Shown one piece after another: positions 8,876-16,640 of a stretch of 64,000 nt of DNA. A model generated the notes under the pieces. That model did not search any database, was not told the origin of the DNA, and saw nothing but the letters and a program-made list of their open reading frames with translations. The position numbers and the translations under genes are program-made. Each line of letters starts with the position of its first letter. Positions within the stretch are counted from its first letter, which is position 1. Source of the DNA: Myxococcales bacterium (GTDB lineage Bacteria > Myxococcota_A > Polyangia > Polyangiales > Ga0077539); contig JAEUKI010000062.1 in NCBI GenBank assembly GCA_016793325.1, positions 124,001 to 188,000 of the forward strand. The letters run 5' to 3'.

Positions 8876-10228
8876 TCAGCGCGACGAATTGCGCTCGATC
8901 GTCCGCGCAAACGCCGGCAGCGAGATCCACCCCAGCCTGTGCGCCACGAGCCTGAACGCGTTGACGCCCGGCGTTCCGCCGATCGGCAGATCGTAGTAGC
9001 CGCGGAGGCGCACGAGCACGGTGCGGTCGCGTCCCGCCGCGGGGGGCGAGGGCGCATCGAAGCGGATATCTGCAGACTGACCGGGGGTCAGCGAGAGCCG
9101 GACGCCGTCGCTGTTCGAGAGCGTCGCGCGCACGTCGCGGCCGTCCTGCGTGACCGCAGCGGACGGCGAGAGCTCGTGTGTCTCGACAGTCGTCGGGTCG
9201 ATGGTCGCGAGCTCGACCGAGGCGATCTCCCAGAAGCGCGGCTGGGCATCGAGCGTCGCGCTCACGCCGTTGCCCGTGCGCTCGTCGAGGGGAATCACGA
9301 ACGAGCGCAGGACCGCGGGGCCGATGGGCGAGACGCTCACGCGCGGCGCGGCGCGATGGGACGAGCGAACGTCGACCGCGAGCGGCAGCCCGAGGCGCTG
9401 GATCTCTTCGTCGAGGTACTGCCGGTAGCACGCGCAGCCCTCGTCCGAGCGCATGCGCAAGAGGGGCTCGAGCCCGCGCCCCATCGTCGCGAGGTAGCGA
9501 ACGAGCGCGTCCTCGGCGAACTGCGTGTTGCGGCCGCGAACCACGAGCGCGAGGCGGCCTTGGGGGCGTGTGTTCCAGCGGACAGCGAGCCGCTCGACGC
9601 GCGCCCCATGGGCGTCCGTGGTGAGCGTCCGGGTGCTCTCGATGGGCGTCGTGCGCTGGGTGGTTGCGTAGAGCGTTCCGTCTGCGGAGGGGAGGACCTC
9701 GGCGCCGGTGGGAGCGTCGGTCACGAGCAGCGAGAGCCGATCGATGTGATCGATCTCTTGCAAGTCATTTTGCAGGCGAACGCGATACTGCCCGTCGACC
9801 GCCCGCAGCGACTCGAGCCGATCTGTGTCCTCGCGCTCGGCGCCACGATAGAGCGCGGCGGACGCGAGGTCCGCGTCGAGCTGGTACCGCTGGCCGTCGA
9901 ACGAATACAAATGCGGGCACGACCCGCGCGAGCTCGCTGTGTTCAGCCACGAGATGAACACCGCCCACATGATCGCGCCGATCGTCGCGAGCACGCCGAA
10001 CACGATCGCGATGGTTGAAAAGATGTGTCGCTTCGGCGCGGCGGGGTCCTTCTGCCGCACCTTGTCGACGATCGCCATCACGAGGCCGATCGTCCCGAGA
10101 AATCCCACGTAGGGGACGATCCCGCCCACGAAGCCGACCATCGCCACGATGAACGCGGCGATCGCCAGCGTCGAGTGCGGAGGGAGCTGCTGCGGCGCGC
10201 CCTGCGTGGGGCCCTGTGGATAGCTCAT
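8876..10228 (-). CDS. Membrane-anchored protein with CPxxYSFDG-type ectodomain, coupled to radical SAM gene
   Basis: The 450 residues begin with a short Pro/Gln-rich cytoplasmic tail. A strongly hydrophobic region at ~19-52 and a further membrane segment at ~67-90 follow. The rest is a soluble domain opening with SCPHLYSFDGQRYQLDAD and LRAVDGQYRVRLQND. I remember comparable 'CPfxYsfDG...rLehLravdG' text in uncharacterised proteins of other bacteria, but know no assigned function. Its ATG overlaps the stop of the upstream radical SAM gene by 4 bases (ATGA), so it is translationally coupled to it. A role in anchoring, sensing or exporting the product of the cassette is inference only. Confidence 0.8.
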   Translation of the reverse strand: MSYPQGPTQGAPQQLPPHSTLAIAAFIVAMVGFVGGIVPYVGFLGTIGLVMAIVDKVRQKDPAAPKRHIFSTIAIVFGVLATIGAIMWAVFISWLNTASSRGSCPHLYSFDGQRYQLDADLASAALYRGAEREDTDRLESLRAVDGQYRVRLQNDLQEIDHIDRLSLLVTDAPTGAEVLPSADGTLYATTQRTTPIESTRTLTTDAHGARVERLAVRWNTRPQGRLALVVRGRNTQFAEDALVRYLATMGRGLEPLLRMRSDEGCACYRQYLDEEIQRLGLPLAVDVRSSHRAAPRVSVSPIGPAVLRSFVIPLDERTGNGVSATLDAQPRFWEIASVELATIDPTTVETHELSPSAAVTQDGRDVRATLSNSDGVRLSLTPGQSADIRFDAPSPPAAGRDRTVLVRLRGYYDLPIGGTPGVNAFRLVAHRLGWISLPAFARTIERNSSR

Positions 10229-11793
10229 GGCGTCGATCGGCTCACTTTCGATTCGGTGGGTTGGGCGCTGCGTGGCTGCGTCGGTTGCGGACTCGGTGAA
10301 CGAAGCACGGGCAACCGTCGCTTCGGCGCGCTGGCGTCACGCGCGCGCTGTTCGTACTCGGACAAGCGCGCTCGGTCGCTCGCGCAGTGGCTGTCGAGCA
10401 GCGCGCTGACCGCGCCGAGCTCCCCCGAGAGGTTCGCGCCGCACCACGTGGGGCAGCTCTTCTCGCCCGTGCGATACGCGTTGAAGAACGGGTGCGACAG
10501 CCGCGCCGCGAGCTGGCCCTTCGTGTTGTGCGCGTCGAGCGAGCACTCGTCCGGCGCGAACGGAACACGCAGACACGGCGCGATCTGCCCGGTGATCCCG
10601 TCGACGTAGATCGACTCGCCCGCGCGCGAGTGGCACCCCGTGTGCTGCTCGACCTCGTCGAGGTCGAGCAACGGGAGCCCTTCGCTCGCGCGCACCGCGT
10701 CGAACTTCGCTGTGTATTTCGCGAGCGTCTCTGGGTCGAGCGTCAGCTCGTCCACCACGCCCGCGCCCTCGGACGAGAGCGGAAAGTACCGCGAGTACAC
10801 CCCGACCGCGCACCCTGCGGCGCGACGCGCCTCGAGAAACGCCTCGGACACCAGGTCCTCGTGGTTCTTCTTCGACACCATGCACGAGAACCCGAAGAGC
10901 GCTCCGTGCGCCCGCAGCCGCTCGAGCGCGCGCGCCACGCGCTGGTAGCTCCCGGCGCCGCGCCGCGCGTCGTGCGTCGCTTCGTTGCCGTCGATCGACA
11001 CGAGGACGATCACGTTGCCGAGGGCGCCCAAGCGCGCCGCGAGCTCGTCGTCGATGTGCATCCCGTGCGTCGCGATCGTGAAGAACACGTGCGGCCGCTC
11101 TTCGATCACCGAGAGCAGCTCGCGCGCCCACGTCGGCGACAGAAACGGCTCTCCTTTGCCGATGATATGAATTGTGAACACGCCGCACGAGACGAGCTCG
11201 TCCACGAGATACGCGATGCGCTCGCGCCTCGGCGCGCTGCCTCCGCGGTCCTCGCGCGTGTAGCAGCCCTCGCACTCGAGGTCGCACCCGGGTGACAACG
11301 CGAGCTGCGCTTCGGTGAGCAACCTCGGCGCGACGCCTCGCTGTCCCTTGTACTTCGCGAGGACCTCGTGGCGGAGCGCGGTGATCGCGCCGATCCGCAC
11401 CCACGCGTCGAGCCGCGCGGCCGCGGACGTTGGTGACCGCTCGCGAAGAAACGCGCGGGCCCGAGCGAAGGTCCCGGACTTCTCGAACTGCGCGACGTAG
11501 CGCTGAAGAAACTTGTAGTACGGGCTCGACTGCGTGCAGCACTCGGCCTCCATCTTCACGAAGGCGAGCACGGCGCGCTCGACGAGCTTTCCGGGCACGA
11601 GCGCGCGCAGCCCCAGCGCCCATCGAGCGAGCGTGCGCGTGACGCGCCTCGCCCTCGGCGACGCGAGCATGGTTGCAAACGCTTCGAACCAGCGCACCGC
11701 GCGCGGTCGCGCGGCCTCCTCGGCGACGACGAGCTCCACGACCGTCGAGGGTCCCGCCGAGGACGCGAGCGAGTCAATCGCTCGGTGGGTCAC
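10225..11793 (-). CDS. Radical SAM protein with SPASM-like C-terminal cysteines, candidate peptide maturase
   Basis: The 522-residue protein has the 4Fe-4S/SAM motif C170-x3-C174-x2-C177 (SPGCDLECEGCYTRED). The SAM-binding glycine motif is GKGEPFLS, followed by VLVSIDGNEATHDARRG. After the barrel there are spaced cysteines (TGCHSRAG, IAPCLRVPF, PDECSL and SCPTWC) of the kind that hold auxiliary clusters in SPASM or Twitch domains. A ~150-residue helical N-terminal extension precedes the core and contains the pair ECC. It starts at GTG 11793, overlapping the stop of the Cys-rich peptide gene by 4 bases, and itself overlaps the following membrane-protein gene. SPASM enzymes of this arrangement typically modify a peptide encoded next door. 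Confidence 0.9.
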   Translation of the reverse strand: MTHRAIDSLASSAGPSTVVELVVAEEAARPRAVRWFEAFATMLASPRARRVTRTLARWALGLRALVPGKLVERAVLAFVKMEAECCTQSSPYYKFLQRYVAQFEKSGTFARARAFLRERSPTSAAARLDAWVRIGAITALRHEVLAKYKGQRGVAPRLLTEAQLALSPGCDLECEGCYTREDRGGSAPRRERIAYLVDELVSCGVFTIHIIGKGEPFLSPTWARELLSVIEERPHVFFTIATHGMHIDDELAARLGALGNVIVLVSIDGNEATHDARRGAGSYQRVARALERLRAHGALFGFSCMVSKKNHEDLVSEAFLEARRAAGCAVGVYSRYFPLSSEGAGVVDELTLDPETLAKYTAKFDAVRASEGLPLLDLDEVEQHTGCHSRAGESIYVDGITGQIAPCLRVPFAPDECSLDAHNTKGQLAARLSHPFFNAYRTGEKSCPTWCGANLSGELGAVSALLDSHCASDRARLSEYEQRARDASAPKRRLPVLRSPSPQPTQPRSAQPTESKVSRSTP

Positions 11794-12260
11794 TCTTGCG
11801 TGTCGTCATCGTCTTTGTCCGACGGGGAGCCCTTCTCGTTCGGGCGATCGAGGCGAGGCGCGGTTCTCGAGAGGCACACCGTCGGAACGGGCCTCGGCGT
11901 CGAGGGAGTCACCATGCGCAGGCAGACGCGCGGCGCGGGGGGCGAAAGGCACGGCTCGGGGGCGACGCTCAGGCAGGGCTGGGACTGCGCCGCGATCCCG
12001 GAGTCGCCTTCGTCGACAGCGATCGAGAGACACACTTGCGCCGCGAGGCAGACGTTCGGCGCCACGGGCGGGCTGAGACAAGGCTGGCTCCGCGCGCGAA
12101 ACTTCTCTTCGAGCCAGTCGCACGCTTCGGCGGGCAGCGCTACGCCAGCGAGCGCGGCGGACACGAGGAGCTTTCGTCGCGCGAGGATGACGTCGCGGTC
12201 TTCGTCTTCGCGCTCGTCGTCGCGTCCGTCGTTGGACTTGGGTTCTTCGTCGTCGACCAT
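11790..12260 (-). CDS. Cys-rich repeat protein, candidate RiPP precursor (seven [PV]CL motifs)
   Basis: The 156-residue protein has an acidic N-terminus (residues 1-27), then a twin-arginine-like hydrophobic signal (RRKLLVSAALAGVALPAEAC). The remainder holds seven copies of a [Pro/Val]-Cys-Leu-[Ser/Ala/Arg] motif with Cys at 61, 71, 77, 96, 104, 113 and 129; one more Cys is at 47 just after the signal. The linkers are Pro/Ala rich and the tail is acidic. No enzymatic fold is visible. The start is firm: GGAGGAG lies immediately upstream of the ATG. The last base triplet overlaps the GTG of the radical SAM gene. Regular Cys repeats beside a SPASM-type enzyme suggest a thioether-crosslinked peptide, but this is inference. 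Confidence 0.8.
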   Translation of the reverse strand: MVDDEEPKSNDGRDDEREDEDRDVILARRKLLVSAALAGVALPAEACDWLEEKFRARSQPCLSPPVAPNVCLAAQVCLSIAVDEGDSGIAAQSQPCLSVAPEPCLSPPAPRVCLRMVTPSTPRPVPTVCLSRTAPRLDRPNEKGSPSDKDDDDTQE

Positions 12261-12411
12261 GGGCTCCTCCGGTGGCGCTCAACGAGCGCGGTCGCTCCGC
12301 GCAAAGCCTATCGCGTTTCGTTTCGAACGCGCAGCTCACGGCCGTCGTTCGCTACGCGTCTTCGCGTCAAGAGCGCTCGAACTTCGTTCGACGCCGGACG
12401 AGGCGGGCGCC

Positions 12412-12440
12412 TTGGCGGTGTTTGGTGTTTCGCTTACACT
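12412..12440 (+). promoter_or_regulatory. Candidate sigma-70 promoter for the lipoprotein at 12488
   Basis: TTGGCG (12412-12417) and TACACT (12435-12440) are separated by 17 bases and lie 47 bases before the ATG. Each box matches 4 of 6 consensus positions. This lies in the 227-base divergent gap between the Cys-rich peptide gene and the lipoprotein gene; I see no equally good promoter facing the other way. Confidence 0.4.
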
Positions 12441-12487
12441 TCTCTCTCAACAGTCGAGCGGGCCTCGAAGGGGGTGTTGCCGTGGGG

Positions 12488-13171
12488 ATGAAGATTGATT
12501 CGAAGAGAACGACCGCGTTGCTCGTGATGGTGACTATGTCGTCATCGTGTGCGCCGCATGTCGTGCTGCCTGCCGCGCTACCTCGCGCCGCGCCGCTGAG
12601 AGCGCGTCGCGCGCAGTACGAGCAGTTTCGGCCAATCGATACCGAGACCATCGTGCGTACCGGCGGTATCCATTCCGGCGGGGGAACGATGTCGACGCGC
12701 GCGACACTCGCAAACGGGACGCGCGTGTACCACTCGGAAGATCTGCTTCCGTTAGTGGGACCCAACTCGGAGTCGTGGCAACGCAGTGAGACGGCAAGGA
12801 CGCTCGAGACCACGAGCGCGTGGACGGCGATCGGAGCGCTTCCGCTATCGGGGCTAGGCGTGACGTTTCTCTTGTTGGGGCAGGGCACGCTTCGATGGGA
12901 CAACTCGACGACGGTCGGCGTCTCGGTCTCGTTCTTCGTGCTCTCTGCGCTGTCGAGCATCACCGGCGGCGTGACGCGCTACATCGCGGGCTGGCAGCGG
13001 CGCGACGCGTTTCTCGCGTTCGACGGTGACTTTCGCAACAACCTGGGCTTGTGCTTGACCGGGGCTGGCCTCGGCGATTGCGCGCCATCACCGCTGCCGA
13101 TCAACGGAGCACCAGCGATCCCGCCGCCTCCGCCGACCGCGGCGCTCGGGTCGCCAATGCTGCGATTCTGA
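12488..13171 (+). CDS. Hypothetical lipoprotein with two membrane-like segments
   Basis: Translation from ATG 12488 (after a purine-rich GAAGGGGG) gives 227 residues with a lipoprotein signal (TTALLVMVTMSSSC). Two hydrophobic stretches follow near residues 115-135 (AIGALPLSGLGVTFLLLG) and 145-165 (VGVSVSFFVLSALSSITGG), then a Pro-rich end. The frame is open further upstream, but the upstream residues are Arg-rich and unlike a leader. I recognise no family. The repeated small hydrophobic pair is typical of uncharacterised myxobacterial envelope proteins. Confidence 0.65.
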   Translation: MKIDSKRTTALLVMVTMSSSCAPHVVLPAALPRAAPLRARRAQYEQFRPIDTETIVRTGGIHSGGGTMSTRATLANGTRVYHSEDLLPLVGPNSESWQRSETARTLETTSAWTAIGALPLSGLGVTFLLLGQGTLRWDNSTTVGVSVSFFVLSALSSITGGVTRYIAGWQRRDAFLAFDGDFRNNLGLCLTGAGLGDCAPSPLPINGAPAIPPPPPTAALGSPMLRF

Positions 13172-13360
13172 CGGCGAGTCCGCGATTGACAGGGCGCGTT
13201 GTTCACACTACTCGCTCCATGCTCGCGGTTCGCCGTTGCATGTGTGCGGCGCCCGACCCGCGAGCGTGAACACGTACGCTCGACATTTCCGAGCCACACA
13301 CCAGCGACCGCCCCACTCGTTTGCGGGCCCGTCGCTTTCGGAAGGACGGACCTTTCAATC

Positions 13361-15340
13361 ATGCGAATCGCACCGAAAGAGCTCCTCGCGCAGCGCGGGC
13401 AGCTCGACAAAGACGTCGTCGCCGTGCTCGTCGACGGCAAGATCGTGGACTTGCACACGCCCATCGAGCCTCCGGCGAAGATGGACGTCCTTCGTCAGGA
13501 CAGCGCGAAGGCCCTCGAGATCATCCGACACTCGACGGCGCACGTGATGGCCGACGCCGTCCAGAAGCTCTTCCCTGGAACGCAGGTCACCATCGGCCCC
13601 GCCATCGACAACGGGTTCTTCTACGACTTCGCGCGGCCCGATCACAAGCCGTTCAACGACGCGGACCTCGCGCAGATCGAGGCCAAGATGGGCGAGATCA
13701 TCGCGGGCAACCATGATTTTCGCCGCGAAGTGGTCTCGCGCGACGAGGCCAAGAAGCTCTTTCAGTCGATGGGCGAGACGTTCAAGCTCGAGATCATCGA
13801 CGCGATCCCCGAGGGCGACGACATCTCGCTGTACCGCCACGGCGACTGGGTCGACGTGTGTCGCGGACCGCACGTCCCGAACACGCGGTTTCTCCAGGGC
13901 GTGAAGCTCACGAGCGTCGCGGGCGCGTACTGGCGCGGACAAGAGTCCAACCCGATGCTGCAGCGCATCTATGGAACGGCGTTTCCCAGCAAAAAAGCGC
14001 TCGACGCGTACTTGAAGCAGCTCGAAGAGGCCAAGGCGCGCGACCATCGCAAGCTCGGCAAAGAGCTCGACCTCTTCATGATGAGCGACCTCGCGCCGGC
14101 GTCGCCGTTCTTTCTCCCGCGCGGAGCGTTCGTCTACAACACGCTCGTTGATTTCGTGCGCAAGCAGTACCAGCGCCGAGGCTACCGCGAGGTGATCACC
14201 CCGCAGATCTTCGACAAGGCGCTGTGGGAGCGCTCGGGCCACTGGGAGAACTACCGCGAGAACATGTTCATGTCCTTCGGCGCCGACGCGCTCGAAGAGG
14301 TCCCCGAGGGCCGCACCGCCCGCGGAACGCCGCTCGGCGAAGTGTTCGTCTCCGCCGGCGACAAGGCGAAAGAGAAGCTCGCTGGCAGCAGTCTCGATTA
14401 CGTGTGCGGCTGCAAGGCGATGAACTGCCCGAGCCACTGCGTGATCTTCGGCGCTCAGCGCCGCTCGTACCGCGAGCTCCCTCTGCGCATCGCGGACTTC
14501 GGACGGCTGCACCGCTACGAGCGCTCGGGCGTCACGCACGGACTGACGCGCGTCCGCACGTTCTCGCAAGACGACGGTCACATCTTCTGCACGCCCGAGC
14601 AGATGCAGGACGAGATCGCGAAGTTCATGGACTTCTTCTACGCGGTCTACAAAGCGCTCGCGTTCGACAAGATCGAGATCCGCCTCGCGACGCGCCCCGA
14701 GAAGCGCCTCGGAACCGACGAGATGTGGGACAAGTCCGAGGCCGCGCTCGCCAAGGGCCTCGAAGCGCGCGGGCTCCCGTACGTGATCTCCGAGGGCGAG
14801 GGCGCCTTCTATGGGCCCAAGCTCGAGTTTCACATCACCGACGCGATCGGTCGTCCGTGGCAGCTCGGCACGATCCAGGTCGACTACAACCTGCCCGAGC
14901 GCTTCGAGCTCGAGTACATCGGCGCGGACAACGCGGCGCATCGCCCGGTCATGCTGCACCGCGCGATCTTGGGATCGCTCGAGCGCTTCTTGGGCGTGTA
15001 CATCGAGCACGTCGCGGGAGCGTTTCCTGTGTGGCTCGCGCCCGAGCAGCTCGCGCTGTTGACGGTCGCGGATCGTCACAACGACTACGCCCACGAGATC
15101 CGCGCCGAAATGGAAGCGAAGGGCATCCGCGTCATCGTCGACGACTCCAACGAGAAGCTCGGCGGAAAGATCCGCGCCGCTCGAAACCTCCGAATCCCCT
15201 ACCTCGGCGTCGTCGGTGACAAAGAAGTCGAGGCCCGCGCGGTCGCGCTTCGCTCGCGCATCGACGGCGAATTGGGCTCGATCCCGCTCGCCGACGTGAT
15301 CGCGCGAATCAGCAAAGAGGGCGAGTTTCCAACGCTCTGA
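13361..15340 (+). CDS. thrS: Threonyl-tRNA synthetase with shortened TGS domain and active-site insertion
   Basis: The 659-residue class II synthetase charges tRNA-Thr. It shows the editing-domain motif HSTAHVMAD, DVCRGPHVP, motif 2 (RLHRYERSGVTHG), DDGHIFC and motif 3 near LHRAILGSLERFLG, plus a C-terminal anticodon-binding domain. Zinc ligands are C356 (MNCPSH) and His residues in DDGHIF and LHRAI. Two oddities: the N-terminal TGS domain lacks its first strand, and about 35 extra residues (including CGC) sit just before MNCPSH compared with the E. coli enzyme as I remember it. The start at 13361 follows a GGACGGA sequence. It precedes infC in the same direction, a common bacterial arrangement. 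Confidence 0.95.
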   Translation: MRIAPKELLAQRGQLDKDVVAVLVDGKIVDLHTPIEPPAKMDVLRQDSAKALEIIRHSTAHVMADAVQKLFPGTQVTIGPAIDNGFFYDFARPDHKPFNDADLAQIEAKMGEIIAGNHDFRREVVSRDEAKKLFQSMGETFKLEIIDAIPEGDDISLYRHGDWVDVCRGPHVPNTRFLQGVKLTSVAGAYWRGQESNPMLQRIYGTAFPSKKALDAYLKQLEEAKARDHRKLGKELDLFMMSDLAPASPFFLPRGAFVYNTLVDFVRKQYQRRGYREVITPQIFDKALWERSGHWENYRENMFMSFGADALEEVPEGRTARGTPLGEVFVSAGDKAKEKLAGSSLDYVCGCKAMNCPSHCVIFGAQRRSYRELPLRIADFGRLHRYERSGVTHGLTRVRTFSQDDGHIFCTPEQMQDEIAKFMDFFYAVYKALAFDKIEIRLATRPEKRLGTDEMWDKSEAALAKGLEARGLPYVISEGEGAFYGPKLEFHITDAIGRPWQLGTIQVDYNLPERFELEYIGADNAAHRPVMLHRAILGSLERFLGVYIEHVAGAFPVWLAPEQLALLTVADRHNDYAHEIRAEMEAKGIRVIVDDSNEKLGGKIRAARNLRIPYLGVVGDKEVEARAVALRSRIDGELGSIPLADVIARISKEGEFPTL

Positions 15341-15474
15341 GCGGCGGTCGTGCAGCGGGGAAAAACGCGGGGGGTGAATGCGGCGAGGCCCCCTTGCGGT
15401 CTGTGCCGTTCGGCCAGACAATCCTCGGCCGTTTCATTGTCCCTTGTGGGAGCGCGGCCGCGCCCCCCAACCCC

Positions 15475-15491
15475 GAGGAGAGTCTGCCATC
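15475..15491 (+). promoter_or_regulatory. Shine-Dalgarno and non-canonical ATC start of infC
   Basis: GAGGAG (15475-15480) is followed after 8 bases by ATC (15489-15491), the first codon of the residues IAFRGPIDNRNR. No ATG, GTG or TTG in this frame has a comparable site; the nearest upstream in-frame candidates give a non-conserved extension. infC is known to use ATT/ATC starts that initiation factor 3 discriminates against, giving negative autoregulation. Confidence 0.8.
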
Positions 15492-16088
15492 GCGTTCCGA
15501 GGCCCCATCGACAACCGCAACCGCGTTCCCCAGGTCCGCGTCAACCATCGCATCCGTGTCCCCGAAGTGCGCGTCATCGACGACAGCGGCGCGCAGCTCG
15601 GGATCATGTCTTCGTCCGAGGCGCTGCGCCTCGCTCAGGACCGAGGGCTCGACCTCGTCGAGGTCAACCCCAAGGCCGAACCTCCCGTCTGCAAGGTGAT
15701 GGACTACGGGAAGTTCAAGTACGAAGAGAAGAAGAAGGCCAACGAGCAGCGCAAGCGGCAAACGACGGTCGAAATCAAAGAGGTCAAGGTTCGCCCGAAG
15801 ACCGACGAGCACGACCTCGACACGAAGATCAAGCACATCAAGCGCTTCCTCGAAGAGGGCAACAAGGCCAAGATCACCGTGCGCTTCCGCGGTCGCGAAG
15901 TGACGCACCCCGAGAAGGGCCGCGAGGTCGTCGACGACATCATCAAGGCGCTCGAAGGCCTCATCGTCGTCGAGCAGATGCCCGTGATGGAAGGCAAAGC
16001 GATGACCGCGCTCATCGCCCCCAAGCCCGGCGCGTTCAAGAAGGCCACCCCCGCCCCGGGCACCGCCCCGGTCGCCGGCGAAGGCTGA
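15489..16088 (+). CDS. infC: Translation initiation factor IF-3 (ATC start)
   Basis: The 199-residue IF-3 binds the 30S subunit, monitors start-codon pairing and prevents premature subunit joining. Both domains are present: the N-domain (HRIRVPEVRVIDDSGAQLG, LDLVEVNPKAEPPVCKVMDY) and, after a Lys-rich linker, the C-domain (EIKEVKVRP, HDLDTKIKHIKRFLEEGNKA, ITVRFRGREVTHPEKG). An Ala/Pro/Lys tail of about 25 residues extends beyond the usual end. The ATC at 15489 is chosen because of its placed GAGGAG site and family habit. It follows thrS by 148 bases. Confidence 0.95.
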   Translation: MAFRGPIDNRNRVPQVRVNHRIRVPEVRVIDDSGAQLGIMSSSEALRLAQDRGLDLVEVNPKAEPPVCKVMDYGKFKYEEKKKANEQRKRQTTVEIKEVKVRPKTDEHDLDTKIKHIKRFLEEGNKAKITVRFRGREVTHPEKGREVVDDIIKALEGLIVVEQMPVMEGKAMTALIAPKPGAFKKATPAPGTAPVAGEG

Positions 16089-16173
16089 TCGCAACCCGCG
16101 CGTCGGCGCTCGCAGCACAACATCGTGCTGTAGCCCGCGCGCCCCGAGCGGCTCCGGTAGCTTCGGTGATCTC

Positions 16174-16590
16174 GTGAAGATCCCAGCGCTCGACGTCACG
16201 CTCCTCGCGAGCGCTGCGCTCGTGCTCGTCACGGGCTTCGCGCGCGCCGCGCTCGGTCGCGCGGGCGTCCTCGCGTCGACGCACCCCGCGTCGGGCCTCG
16301 TCTCGCTCGTCACGCTCGTGCCGCTCGCGTTCGTCGCGTACGTGCTGTGGAAGGGCGCGCCCGTGCGCGCGACCGGTTGGCGCCGCGTGTCCGCGCGCGT
16401 GACGGCAGTACTACTGTGGCTCCTCGCGCTCACGAGCTCCGTCGTCAGCGCGGGCCTGCCTGTCCCCGAAGCGCTCTCGCTCGCGCCGAAGAGCGCGCTC
16501 GTCGTCAGCGCGTCGCTCGTCGTGCTCGCTGCGTGCGTGTGGGCAACGAGCCCCGCGCGTCAGGGCGTTCGTCGTCGTCGCGCGAAGTAG
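16174..16590 (+). CDS. Small hypothetical membrane protein, four predicted TM segments
   Basis: The 138-residue protein starts at GTG 16174. Hydrophobic segments lie at roughly 5-25, 38-60, 72-92 and 105-125, and the tail is Arg/Lys rich and presumably cytoplasmic (RRRRAK). No catalytic motif or family is recognised. It follows infC by 85 bases in the same direction and precedes the HEAT lipoprotein by 50, so it may be a read-through member of that transcript. Confidence 0.6.
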   Translation: MKIPALDVTLLASAALVLVTGFARAALGRAGVLASTHPASGLVSLVTLVPLAFVAYVLWKGAPVRATGWRRVSARVTAVLLWLLALTSSVVSAGLPVPEALSLAPKSALVVSASLVVLAACVWATSPARQGVRRRRAK

Positions 16591-16640
16591 CGAGCGCTCG
16601 CTCGTGCTCGTCGTGGCTCGAGTGAGGTACGGTACGAACC

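Noticed and set aside
13186..13214. thrS promoter with perfect TTGACA
   Set aside because: The -35 is perfect, but the sequence 17 bases downstream (TACTCG) is a poor -10; too weak to list.
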